A stretch of DNA of 64,000 nucleotides, from positions 62,001 through 126,000 of the forward strand of contig NZ_STGK01000001.1 of the NCBI RefSeq assembly GCF_004919105.1, given 5' to 3'. Positions 45,423 through 53,164 of this stretch are shown here, one piece after another (within the stretch, counting starts at the first letter, position 1; each line of letters begins with the position of its first letter). The stretch comes from Nocardioides sp. GY 10113 (GTDB lineage Bacteria > Actinomycetota > Actinomycetes > Propionibacteriales > Nocardioidaceae). The notes under the pieces are model-generated. The model did no database searches. It worked only from the letters and a program-made list of their open reading frames with translations, and had not been told where the DNA came from. A program made the translations under genes and the position numbers.

Positions 45423-45821
45423 TCAGCCCACCAGCGACGCGATCAGCGTCTCGACCCGGGCGCGGATCTCGTCGCGGATCGGTCGGACCACCTCGATGCC
45501 CTGTCCGGCGGGGTCCTCGAGCACCCAGTCCTCGTACCGCTTGCCGGGGTAGAACGGGCACTCGTCGCCGCAGCCCATGGTGATCACCACGTCGGCCTCC
45601 TGCACGGCGGCGTCGGTCAGCACCTTCGGCACCGCGGAGGCGATGTCGATGCCTTCCTCGGCCATCGCGGCGACCGCGACGGGGTTGACCGCCGTACCGG
45701 GCTGCGAGCCCGCCGAGAGCACCTCGATCCGGTCGCCGGCGAGGTGGCTCAGGTAGCCGGCGGCCATCTGGGAGCGGCCCGCGTTGTGGATGCAGACGAA
45801 CAGCACGGTGGGGGTGGACAT
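45423..45821 (-). CDS. arsC: Arsenate reductase, low-molecular-weight phosphatase type
   Basis: A 132-residue enzyme that reduces arsenate to arsenite. The phosphate-loop motif VLFVCIHNAGRSQMAAGYL carries the attacking Cys. A second region, ITMGCGDECPFYPGKRYEDW, holds a further two cysteines as in actinobacterial ArsC proteins that work with mycothiol/mycoredoxin or thioredoxin. AGGAGG lies 4 nt before the ATG, which overlaps the stop of the aquaporin gene (TGATG), so the pair is translated together. Confidence 0.92.
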   Translation of the reverse strand: MSTPTVLFVCIHNAGRSQMAAGYLSHLAGDRIEVLSAGSQPGTAVNPVAVAAMAEEGIDIASAVPKVLTDAAVQEADVVITMGCGDECPFYPGKRYEDWVLEDPAGQGIEVVRPIRDEIRARVETLIASLVG

Positions 45822-46606
45822 CACGCCTCCTGGGGCGAGTCGGACGGCGCCGGCGAGGCCGGCGGTTCGTAGTGGAGCAGCGCGACCAGTCCGGCGCCGA
45901 GCCCGGCGCCCACGAGCTGCATCAGGACGAAGGGGGGCACCGACGCCGGCGCGATGCCGGCGAAGGTGTCCGAGAGCGTCCGGGCGAGGGTGACCGCGGG
46001 GTTGGCGAAGCTGGTCGAGCTGGTGAACCAGTACGCCGCGGCGATGTAGCCGCCGACCGTGTAGGCGACCAGCTCGGGGCGCCCGGCCCGCAGCGTGCCG
46101 AAGATGACCAGGACCAGGCCGAGGGTGGCCACCGCCTCGGCGACGAGCTGGCCGGAGCCGCCGCGCTCCTGGGTGGAGATCGAGACGGCGTCGAGCTCGA
46201 ACATCACGTTCGCCACGATGGCCCCGAGCGCGCCGCCGAGGACCTGGGCGGCGGCGAGGGCGGCGGCCGTGCCGGCGCCGATCCTCCCGAGCACCGCCTC
46301 GACCAGGGTGACGGCGGGGTTGAAGGAGGCCGAGACCGGCTGCAGGGCGAGGATCAGCGCCACGAGCACCGCGCCGGTCGCGATGCTGTTCTCCAGCAGC
46401 TGCAGTCCCACGTCGTCGGGGGAGAGTCGGGTGGCCGCGATCCCGGAGCCGATCACGGCCGCGACGAGGAAGGCGGTGCCGACCGCCTCTGCGACCGCAC
46501 GCCGCAGCAGGTGTCCGGCGCTCCCGGCATCATGCGGTGCCGGGTCGGCGGCGCGCTCCGGCGGCGTCGGGTCGAGCGCCGTCCCCGGCTCCGTGGTATT
46601 CGACAT
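45821..46606 (-). CDS. Aquaglyceroporin (MIP family), probable arsenite channel
   Basis: A 261-residue channel with six helices and both pore motifs: SASFNPAVTLVEAVLG and SSTSFANPAVTLARTL. In ars operons of Sinorhizobium and Actinobacteria such channels release the arsenite made by ArsC. Coupling by TGATG to arsC supports this. No Shine-Dalgarno sequence is present, and CAATAT lies 6 nt before the ATG inside a perfect palindrome, so the message is probably leaderless and repressible. Confidence 0.88.
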   Translation of the reverse strand: MSNTTEPGTALDPTPPERAADPAPHDAGSAGHLLRRAVAEAVGTAFLVAAVIGSGIAATRLSPDDVGLQLLENSIATGAVLVALILALQPVSASFNPAVTLVEAVLGRIGAGTAAALAAAQVLGGALGAIVANVMFELDAVSISTQERGGSGQLVAEAVATLGLVLVIFGTLRAGRPELVAYTVGGYIAAAYWFTSSTSFANPAVTLARTLSDTFAGIAPASVPPFVLMQLVGAGLGAGLVALLHYEPPASPAPSDSPQEA

Positions 46607-46608
46607 GC

Positions 46609-46620
46609 GTCAATATTGAC
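46609..46620 (-). promoter_or_regulatory. Palindromic operator of the aquaporin-arsC pair
   Basis: GTCAATATTGAC is a perfect 12-bp palindrome starting 2 bp before the aquaporin ATG and covering the likely -10. It resembles ArsR/SmtB-type sites (TCAA..TTGA). No arsR gene is in the window, so the repressor would act from elsewhere. Confidence 0.6.
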
Positions 46621-46672
46621 AGATCTCGATATCCGGCGCCACGGGTGGCCGCCCGGACGCCGGCGGACCGCC

Positions 46673-48130
46673 TCAGTCCTGTCCGGTGGACTGCACGGTG
46701 GTCTGTCCGGTGGCGATCTCGGTGACCAGTTCGGAGAGGGTCAGGCCGGTCTCCTCCGCAACGGGCGCGGTGCCGGGTACCTCGTCGCCGGGCGCCTCGT
46801 CGCCGGGGAGGTTGCCGGGGTCCTCGTCGCCGGGGAGGTTGGCGGGACCGTTCGTGGGCTCGTCGGTCGGCGCCGGCGGCCCCGTGGGGCTCGGACCGGT
46901 GGGGGTGGGCGTCGGGGAGGTCGGCGGAGGTGTGGTGGTCGGCGGGGTGCTCGGCGGGGTGTTCGGGGTGGGCGTGGGGGTGGTGGGCGTCGTCGGACCC
47001 TTCCCCGGTCCGACCGGCCCGAGGCTGGACTCGTCGACCACCACGGGGTGCGGCGAGCCGCCGCCGGTGCCCTTGCCGCTCGGCGGCGGGGAGTGATCGC
47101 CGGAGGGCGTCCCTGCCGGAGGAGACCCGGCCCCGGAGAATCGCGCCGGGAGCGCCGGTGCCAGGCCGCCGGTGAACGTCGGCACGCCGGGGAACCGCAC
47201 CGGCACCAGGCTGGCGCCGGCCTCCTCGTCCTCGGCGAAGTGCCGGGCGACCCGGATCACCAGCCCGGCGTACCCCCGAGCGGGGTTGTAGCGGGCGAGC
47301 GCGGACCGCAGGTTGCCCGCCGCGGACAGGTCCTTGCCGGGGCCGCACAGCGTGACGCCGGCGGCGAGCACCGCGTCGTCCAGGTCCTGCGGGTTGCGGG
47401 TGCCGTCGCCGTCACCGTCCACGCCGACCACCGACCACTGGGCGGGGGTCAGCTGCATGGGACCCACCGCGTGGTCCCACCGACGGTCTCCGTCCAGCGT
47501 GCCCTGGTCGGTGTCCGGCGTGCGCTGCCGGTCGACACCGCCGCCGAGGGGAGCGCTGACCAGCGCCGGCCGGACGATGCCCTGCGCGGAGATCCGCGCG
47601 TCGCCGCGGCGGCCGTGGTCGGACTCGACCCGGCCGATGGCGGCCAGCACGGTCCAGTCCAGCCGGCAGCTCTCCGCCGCCGCGTCCAGCACCTGCTCCG
47701 CGCGCTGGTAGGCGATGAGCGCCAGCGGGGGGATGTCCGCGATGTCCTCGACCGCCGCCGCGCGGTCGTAGGACCGGGCCTCGCCGGGGGGAGTGCGGAC
47801 GTCGACCCGACGGGGCGCGTACTGCACTGCGGGCCCGTACGACGGCGCCCCGGTCTCGTCGACCTCCTCGGCCGCCACGTCCACCGGCGCCTCGGTCGAC
47901 GTCGCCGCGGGTGCGGTCGAGGCCGACGGCTCCGCCGGGAGCGCGGTGGGCACCTCCCGGGACACCGTGACCAGCGAGGCGCCGCCGGCGACCGCGACCG
48001 CCGACAGCGCCATCGTCGCCGTCAGGGTGAGCGCAGCGCTGGCGAGCCCACCGCGGGTCGCCCCGCCTCGGCCCGCCGAGGGCTCGTGGTCGGGGTCGGC
48101 GCGTGTGGTGGTGTCGTCGGCTCGTTTCAT
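46673..48130 (-). CDS. Secreted lytic transglycosylase (MltB-like)
   Basis: A 485-residue exported or anchored protein. After a cytoplasmic start there is one hydrophobic segment (LTATMALSAVAVAGGASLV), then a spacer, and a transglycosylase domain at about residues 130-290 with the catalytic Glu in WTVLAAIGRVESDHGR, then HAVGPMQLTPAQWSVV and LARYNPARGYAGLVIRVA. The last 180 residues are a Pro/Thr/Gly tail with repeated NLPGDED-like units. It would cut glycan strands in the wall. It lies downstream of a divergent-free gap and is not linked to the ars pair in function. Confidence 0.87.
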   Translation of the reverse strand: MKRADDTTTRADPDHEPSAGRGGATRGGLASAALTLTATMALSAVAVAGGASLVTVSREVPTALPAEPSASTAPAATSTEAPVDVAAEEVDETGAPSYGPAVQYAPRRVDVRTPPGEARSYDRAAAVEDIADIPPLALIAYQRAEQVLDAAAESCRLDWTVLAAIGRVESDHGRRGDARISAQGIVRPALVSAPLGGGVDRQRTPDTDQGTLDGDRRWDHAVGPMQLTPAQWSVVGVDGDGDGTRNPQDLDDAVLAAGVTLCGPGKDLSAAGNLRSALARYNPARGYAGLVIRVARHFAEDEEAGASLVPVRFPGVPTFTGGLAPALPARFSGAGSPPAGTPSGDHSPPPSGKGTGGGSPHPVVVDESSLGPVGPGKGPTTPTTPTPTPNTPPSTPPTTTPPPTSPTPTPTGPSPTGPPAPTDEPTNGPANLPGDEDPGNLPGDEAPGDEVPGTAPVAEETGLTLSELVTEIATGQTTVQSTGQD

Positions 48131-48251
48131 CGGGGCTCACGGGTGTGGGCTCCCAGTTTGCGTGCCGAAGCCACCCCCGTCTAGGTCGTTGGTGGGGTCC
48201 GGTCCCTCATTGCGGGTATGTCGTCCGCGCCGTCTTGTGCGGATTCACCCG

Positions 48252-48290
48252 TCGGTCGTGCGCAGGATGCCTGGTCCGGCGCACGACCGA
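48252..48290 (-). terminator. Terminator hairpin after the zinc-binding dehydrogenase gene
   Basis: TCGGTCGTGCGC and GCGCACGACCGA form a perfect 12-bp stem with a 15-nt loop, 8 bp after the stop codon of the leftward dehydrogenase gene. Confidence 0.75.
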
Positions 48291-48297
48291 GTGGGCG

Positions 48298-49275
48298 TCA
48301 GGGACGCAGCAGGATCTTGCCGCGGCGGCCCGGCTCGAAGTTCGCGGCGGCGGCCGCCCGGACCTCCTCGAACGGGTACGTCGCCTCGACCGGGAGCGTC
48401 AGGGAGCCGTCGCCGGCCCGCTGGATCAGCTCACCGAACAGGACGCGCTGCTGGTCGGCCGGCATCGTCCGGGCCACGACGCTGCCCCAGAAGCCACGCA
48501 CCACGGCCTGCTTGAAGATGAGGTCGCCGGAGGAGAGCTCCAGCTGCGGGGAGTTCATCGCGCCGAACGCCACCAGCGTGCCGCCATCGCCGAGCTGCGC
48601 CAGCACGTCGCCGGCCGCCGAGCCGCCCACGGAGTCGACGCCGGCCTTGATCGGGGCGCCGCCGGTCAGCTCGGTGACGCGCTCGGCCCAGCCGTCGCTC
48701 TCGGTGGAGACGATGTTGCCGATCCCCTCCTCCTTCAGCTCGGTGATGCCGGCGTCACGCCGGACCAGGCCGATCACGTTGATCCCCCGCGCGGCGGCGA
48801 GCTGGGCGACCATCCGGCCCACGGCGCCGTTGGCGGCGTTCTGGATCATCCAGTCGCCGGACTCCAGGCCCAGGGACTCCAGCAGGGCGATCGCGCTGAA
48901 CGGCATCGAGACGAGCTGCGCGGCCACCTCGTCGGGCAGCTCGTCGCCGACCGGGATCAGGCCGGCGGCCTTGGTGACGACGTACTCGGCCCACGCGCCG
49001 AACGCCCCGCCGGTGGCCACCCGCTGGCCGACCTCGATGCCCGTGACGCCCTCGCCGAGCGCGTCGACCACGCCGACCAGCTCGGTCCCGGCGCGGGCGG
49101 GCAGCTCGGGCTTGAAGCCGTAGCTGCCGCGGACGGTCCAGAGGTCGTGGTTGTGGATCGGAGCCAGCAGCACCCGGAGCCGCACCTCCCCGGGGCCGGG
49201 CTCGGGGATCGGTACGTCGGCCACCTCGAGGACGCTCGAGGGCTCTCCGAACTCCTGGTGCACGACTGCGCGCAT
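48298..49275 (-). CDS. MDR-superfamily oxidoreductase (quinone/enoyl reductase-like)
   Basis: A 325-residue NAD(P)H-dependent enzyme of the medium-chain reductase superfamily. The N-terminal GroES-like part has VLLAPIHNHDLWTVRGSYGF, and the cofactor domain has MIQNAANGAVGRMVAQLAAA. The catalytic zinc ligands of alcohol dehydrogenases (Cys at the GHE region) are not seen. The reading AGTELVGVVDALGEGV points to the quinone oxidoreductase/enoyl-thioester reductase group. GAGAGGTC precedes the ATG. The substrate is unknown. Confidence 0.82.
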   Translation of the reverse strand: MRAVVHQEFGEPSSVLEVADVPIPEPGPGEVRLRVLLAPIHNHDLWTVRGSYGFKPELPARAGTELVGVVDALGEGVTGIEVGQRVATGGAFGAWAEYVVTKAAGLIPVGDELPDEVAAQLVSMPFSAIALLESLGLESGDWMIQNAANGAVGRMVAQLAAARGINVIGLVRRDAGITELKEEGIGNIVSTESDGWAERVTELTGGAPIKAGVDSVGGSAAGDVLAQLGDGGTLVAFGAMNSPQLELSSGDLIFKQAVVRGFWGSVVARTMPADQQRVLFGELIQRAGDGSLTLPVEATYPFEEVRAAAAANFEPGRRGKILLRP

Positions 49276-49488
49276 CGCTGTTGACCTCTCTGTCGTCGAT
49301 CGGGCCGAGGTCTCGGCCTCCACCCGCTGCCAACGGTCGCCCGTGGCCGGCCATTCCGGTCTCGGGGAGAAGAGGCGATCGTCACGCCGGAGCCGACCGG
49401 ACTGGGCCGGGTGCAACCGACGGCCATGGGGCTACCGTGGGAGGAGCGGGCCGCGGCGGCCCGCACGCACCACGATCGGGGGTGGCCG

Positions 49489-49674
49489 ATGATCGACCCG
49501 CAGGAGTACGGCACCGAGACGCTGCCGGTGCCCGACGAGGACCGGCTCGTGGAGGAGCCCGAGATCCCGGACCCGGAGGCGGTCTCCGACGAGCCGGTGG
49601 AGCCCGCCGTCGACGCGGACGACCGGGAGGTCAGCGACCCGGAGGACGCCACGCCCGGCGCCTCGTCGGGCTGA
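49489..49674 (+). CDS. Small acidic hypothetical protein
   Basis: A 61-residue, very acidic protein beginning MIDPQEYGTETLPVPDEDRL, then almost all Asp, Glu, Pro and Val, with no hydrophobic core, so it is probably disordered. The ATG follows GGGGGTGG. An in-frame ATG at 49411 is possible but less well placed. It precedes the AraC gene by 36 bp. I do not recognise it. Such short acidic proteins are common in Nocardioides-like genomes. Confidence 0.55.
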   Translation: MIDPQEYGTETLPVPDEDRLVEEPEIPDPEAVSDEPVEPAVDADDREVSDPEDATPGASSG

Positions 49675-49710
49675 CCGCGCCGACGCCGCGGTGCGTGCCA
49701 GGATCGCCGG

Positions 49711-50154
49711 GTGACGACGAGCGAGGAGCAGCGCCTGCGTGACCTCGCCGCGCTGCGTCGGGTGCGGGACCGGATCGACCGCGAGTACGACCGTCCGCTC
49801 GACGTGGCGGCGCTGGCCCGCGGCGCGCACCTGTCCGCGGGGCACCTCAGTCGGGAGTTCAAGCGGGCCTACGGCGAGTCGCCGTACAGCTACCTGATGA
49901 CCCGGCGGATCGAGCGGGCGAAGACGCTGCTGCGCCGCGGCGACCTGAGCGTCACCGAGATCTGCTTCGCGGTGGGCTACGGGTCGCTGGGCACCTTCAG
50001 CACCCGCTTCGCCGAGCTGGTGGGGATGCCCCCGAGCGTCTACCGCGAGCGCGCCGCGGCGGGCGGCGCCGGCCTGCCGCCGTGCGTCTCCAAGCAGGTC
50101 ACGAGACCGGTCAGGAATCGAGAAGCGCCGGGGGTCGACCCGCACCTAGCGTGA
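49711..50154 (+). CDS. AraC family transcriptional regulator, DNA-binding domain only
   Basis: A 147-residue protein made almost wholly of the AraC double helix-turn-helix. The first HTH is DVAALARGAHLSAGHLSREF and the second is SVTEICFAVGYGSLGTFSTRF, with the signature GMPPSVYRERA after it. No sensor domain is present. CAGGAT lies 6 nt before the GTG, suggesting a leaderless start. It is followed after 4 bp by a VOC gene, a pairing common in Actinobacteria in which the regulator controls its neighbour. Confidence 0.88.
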   Translation: MTTSEEQRLRDLAALRRVRDRIDREYDRPLDVAALARGAHLSAGHLSREFKRAYGESPYSYLMTRRIERAKTLLRRGDLSVTEICFAVGYGSLGTFSTRFAELVGMPPSVYRERAAAGGAGLPPCVSKQVTRPVRNREAPGVDPHLA

Positions 50155-50158
50155 GGAC

Positions 50159-50566
50159 ATGAGCCTGAGGATCCACTACGCCTTCGTTCCGCACACCGAC
50201 CCCGAGGCCTCGCTGGCCTTCTACCGCGACGCCCTCGGTCTCGAGGTCCGCAACGACGTCGGAGGCGGCCCGATGCGCTGGATCACCGTCGGCTCCCCGG
50301 ACCAGCCCGAGACCGGCATCGTGCTGCACCCGCCGGCGGTCGACCCGACGATCTCGGAGGAGGAGCGTCGGGTGATCCACGAGCTGATCGCGAAGGGCAA
50401 CTACGGCGCGATCACGCTGTCCAGCGACGACCTCGACGCCACCTTCGCCGCCATCGAGGCGACCGGTGCCGACGTGCTGCAGGAGCCGACCGACCAGGAC
50501 TACGGGGTGCGCGACTGCGCGTTCCGGGACCCGGCGGGGAACCTCGTCAGGATCAACCAGATCTGA
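50159..50566 (+). CDS. VOC family protein linked to AraC regulator
   Basis: A 135-residue glyoxalase/bleomycin-resistance-fold protein: LRIHYAFVPHTDPEASLAFY, HELIAKGNYGAITLSSDDL and CAFRDPAGNLVRINQI. The ends of the two repeats bear possible metal ligands (His near residue 5, Glu/Asp later). It starts 4 bp after the AraC stop, and TAGCGT stands 6 nt before its ATG, so it may also have its own leaderless message. Substrate unknown. Confidence 0.82.
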   Translation: MSLRIHYAFVPHTDPEASLAFYRDALGLEVRNDVGGGPMRWITVGSPDQPETGIVLHPPAVDPTISEEERRVIHELIAKGNYGAITLSSDDLDATFAAIEATGADVLQEPTDQDYGVRDCAFRDPAGNLVRINQI

Positions 50567-50806
50567 GGAGAAAATCCTGTGGTACGACTCACGCGCCGTC
50601 GATTTTGGTTCCGGGGCTGGGTGGACTGACCATGAACGCGCAGCGAACGCACGCCCGCGGTGCCCAGTCGGGGCGCGCCGCGGGCGCTGCGCCAGCACCG
50701 CGCTGCACACCGACTCCGGAGCCCACCCCACATCGGCTCCGGACCCCCCGGGCGCCTCGGCCCCTTGTCCCGAGATCGAGGCGCCCGGGAACCAGGGGCG
50801 TCGACC
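50567..50806. other. Gene-free spacer with two hairpins before the 34-bp array
   Basis: No convincing gene is seen. Two perfect inverted repeats are present: TCCGGAGCC (50715-50723) with GGCTCCGGA (50735-50743), and CGGGCGCCTC (50749-50758) with GAGGCGCCCG (50778-50787). Either could terminate the AraC-VOC transcript. Confidence 0.55.
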
Positions 50807-51253
50807 GGTGGTCGAGGGGCGAGCGGCGCGAGCTTGTGCCGGTGGTTGAGGTGCGAGCGGCGCGAGCTTGTGCCGGTGGTTGAGGTGCGAGCGGCGCGAG
50901 CTTGTGCCGGTGGTTGAGGTGCGAGCGGAGCGAGCTTGTGCCGGTGGTTGAGGTGCGAGCGGAGCGAGCTTGTGCCGGTGGTTGAGGTGCGAGCGGCGCG
51001 AGCTTGTGCCGGTGGTTGAGGTGCGAGCGGCGCGAGCTTGTGCCGGTGGTTGAGGTGCGAGCGGAGCGAGCTTGTGCCGGTGGTTGAGGTGCGAGCGGAG
51101 CGAGCTTGTGCCGGTGGTTGAGGTGCGAGCGGCGCGAGCTTGTGCCGGTGGTTGAGGTGCGAGCGGCGCGAGCTTGTGCCGGTGGTTGAGGTGCGAGCGG
51201 AGCGAGCTTGTGCCGGTGGTTGAGGTGCGAGCGGAGCGAGCCTCGAAACCACC
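50807..51253. repeat. 13-unit, 34-bp tandem array with 136-bp higher-order period
   Basis: Thirteen head-to-tail units begin GGTGGTTGAGGTGCGAGCGG and end CTTGTGCC, starting at 50807 and repeating every 34 bp. Unit 1 is slightly diverged. A single C/A variant at unit position 21 runs C, then CCAA-CCAA-CCAA, so four-unit blocks of 136 bp have been copied as wholes. The last unit instead ends GCCTCGAAACCACC and so forms a complete hairpin with its own start. The array lies between the convergent VOC and response-regulator genes. Confidence 0.92.
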
Positions 51254-51264
51254 TCGCACGAGGC

Positions 51265-51906
51265 TCAGACCCGCAGCCACTCCAGCACCGCCCGGACCCG
51301 GCGGTGGTCGTCGGCGTCCGCGGGCAGGTCGAGCTTCGCGAAGATGCCGTTGATGTGCTTCGCGACCGCCTTCTCCGAGACCACCAGCGTCGCGGCGATC
51401 CCCGCGTTGGCACGGCCCTCCGCCATCAGCGCGAGCACCTGCCGCTCCCGGTCGGTGAGGCGGGAGACGGGTGAGTCCCGGCGGTGGTCGAGGACCGCCG
51501 CCACCACCGAGGGGTCCAGCACCGTGCCGCCGTCCACCACCCGGCGCAGCCCATCGACGAACTCGGCCACGTCGGCGACCCGGTCCTTGAGCAGGTAGCC
51601 GACGCCGCCCTGGCCGCTGGCCAGCAGTTCCCGGGCGTAGAGCCGCTCGACGTACTGGGACAGGACGAGCACCGGGAAGCCCGGCCGACGTTCGCGGACG
51701 GCGATCGCCGCGCGCAGGCCCTCGTCGGTGAACGTCGGCGGCATCCGTACGTCGAGCACGGCCGCGTCGGCGGTCGGGTCCGCCAGCGCCCGCTCCAGGC
51801 TCGGCAGGTTGTCGACCGAGGCCGCGATCTCGAAGCCCTTGGCCCGCAGCAGCTGCTCCAGTCCCGCCCTCAGGAGCGCGTGGTCCTCGGCGAGGACGAT
51901 CCGCAC
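51265..51906 (-). CDS. LuxR-type (NarL family) response regulator
   Basis: A 213-residue regulator. The receiver domain has the acidic pair in VLAEDHALLR, the phospho-acceptor in AAVLDVRMPPT and the lysine in GYLLKDRVAD. The C-terminal LuxR HTH is LTDRERQVLALMAEGRANAG to SEKAVAKHINGIFAKL. The GTG has GGGAGGTG upstream and overlaps the histidine kinase gene by 37 bp, so the pair is one two-component system. Its likely target is the divergent MMPL transporter. Confidence 0.92.
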   Translation of the reverse strand: MRIVLAEDHALLRAGLEQLLRAKGFEIAASVDNLPSLERALADPTADAAVLDVRMPPTFTDEGLRAAIAVRERRPGFPVLVLSQYVERLYARELLASGQGGVGYLLKDRVADVAEFVDGLRRVVDGGTVLDPSVVAAVLDHRRDSPVSRLTDRERQVLALMAEGRANAGIAATLVVSEKAVAKHINGIFAKLDLPADADDHRRVRAVLEWLRV

Positions 51907-53015
51907 GGCACCTCCCACCTGACCACGGTCGGCCCGCCCGCTGGGCTCGACACCTCCATGGTGCCGTCGAAGGCGGCCAGCCGGGCCGCGATCCCGCTCA
52001 GCCCGGAGCCGCTCCCCGGGCGGGCGCCCCCGCGGCCGTCGTCGCCGACCTCCCCGCGCAGCACCCCGTCGGCGTACTGCAGGGTGACCCAGGCCTGGGA
52101 GGCCCGGGCGTGCTTCCCGACGTTGGCCAGGCACTCGGCGACCGCGAAGTAGACCGCCGACTCCACCGGGGGCGGGAGCCGGTCCGGTACCCCGACGGAG
52201 ACCTCGACCGGGATCGCCATGTCCAGCGCGAGCGCCGAGACCGCGCCGCCGAGGCCGCGATCGGCCAGCACGGGCGGGTGGATGCCGCGCACCACGCCGC
52301 GGAGCTCCTGCAGGGCGCTCGAGGAGGTCGAGCGCGCCTCCTGCACCAGGCGCCGGGCCGCGTCCGGGTCGTCCTCGAAGAGGTCGTCGGCCAACCCGAG
52401 GCCCAGCGCCACGGCGGCCATCCGCGCCTGGGGACCGTCGTGCAGGTCCCGCTCGATGCGACGCAGCTCGGCCGCGGAGTGGTCGACGACCGTGGCCCTC
52501 GACCGGGTCAGCGCGTCGACCCGGCGCTCCAGGCGCTCGGTGCGGCCGGTGCAGAGGACGGCCCGGTCGACGGCCGAGCGCAGCCGCATCAGCGGGACCG
52601 CGCCGTACCACCAGATCGGCAGCGTGACCACGGCCAGCATCAGCACCAGCACCACCAGCGAGATCGCGAAGCCGAGGGTCATCGCCCAGAGCATCCACAG
52701 CAGGTCGCGCCACGTCGCCGGGTCGGCGGCGCGTGCCCGCAGGCCGGCCAGCGCGCCCGGGGGGAGCGGGAGGTACGGCGGCGACAGTGGAGCGCCGAGG
52801 ACCCGGGAGGCGAGCGCGCGCTCGGTGCCGGCCAGGGCGCGGGCCGCGGGCAGCACCGCGACCAGCAGCGGGATGCCGACCCAGACGACCACCAGCACGG
52901 CGCTGACGACGCAGAGGACGAAGACCACCACGACGACGGGGAACAGGAGCACCTGCAGGGCGGCGTAGCCGGTCACCGCCAGGCGGCCGACCCGGGGCTG
53001 CGCATCCTCGTCCAC
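51870..53015 (-). CDS. Sensor histidine kinase, HisKA_3 family
   Basis: A 381-residue membrane kinase partner of the response regulator. The N-terminal half has four hydrophobic helices in two pairs (LLFPVVVVVFVLCVVSAVLV, LVVLVLMLAVVTLPIWWYG), a DUF1707/PspC-free sensor type as in LiaS-like kinases. The phospho-His lies in RRIERDLHDGPQARM, the N box in AECLANVGKHARAS, and the G boxes in DDGRGG and GSGLSGIAARL. The GTG start is chosen for GGGAGG 8 nt upstream. A start at 53105 is possible. It probably senses the membrane state or wall-active agents. Confidence 0.88.
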   Translation of the reverse strand: MDEDAQPRVGRLAVTGYAALQVLLFPVVVVVFVLCVVSAVLVVVWVGIPLLVAVLPAARALAGTERALASRVLGAPLSPPYLPLPPGALAGLRARAADPATWRDLLWMLWAMTLGFAISLVVLVLMLAVVTLPIWWYGAVPLMRLRSAVDRAVLCTGRTERLERRVDALTRSRATVVDHSAAELRRIERDLHDGPQARMAAVALGLGLADDLFEDDPDAARRLVQEARSTSSSALQELRGVVRGIHPPVLADRGLGGAVSALALDMAIPVEVSVGVPDRLPPPVESAVYFAVAECLANVGKHARASQAWVTLQYADGVLRGEVGDDGRGGARPGSGSGLSGIAARLAAFDGTMEVSSPAGGPTVVRWEVPCGSSSPRTTRS

Positions 53016-53164
53016 CGGGCCATCCTCCCGCGAACCCAAGCCCGGTGCAGTGGTGCTGGCACCACCCTCCGCTCGGGTCCTGGCGCCCCTGACGGGGGAC
53101 GCCAACGGGCCGAGGCTGGAGGGGACCTGCTCCCGTCCCGCTCTCCCCTCCTCCAGGAGTCACG

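Noticed and set aside
50807..51253. CRISPR array
   Set aside because: The 34-bp units abut with no spacers between them and there are no cas genes.
50111..51280. Long open frames through the 34-bp array on both strands
   Set aside because: They translate only the repeat (three units give 102 bp, so frames stay open), have no ribosome-binding site and no family resemblance, and run antisense to real genes.
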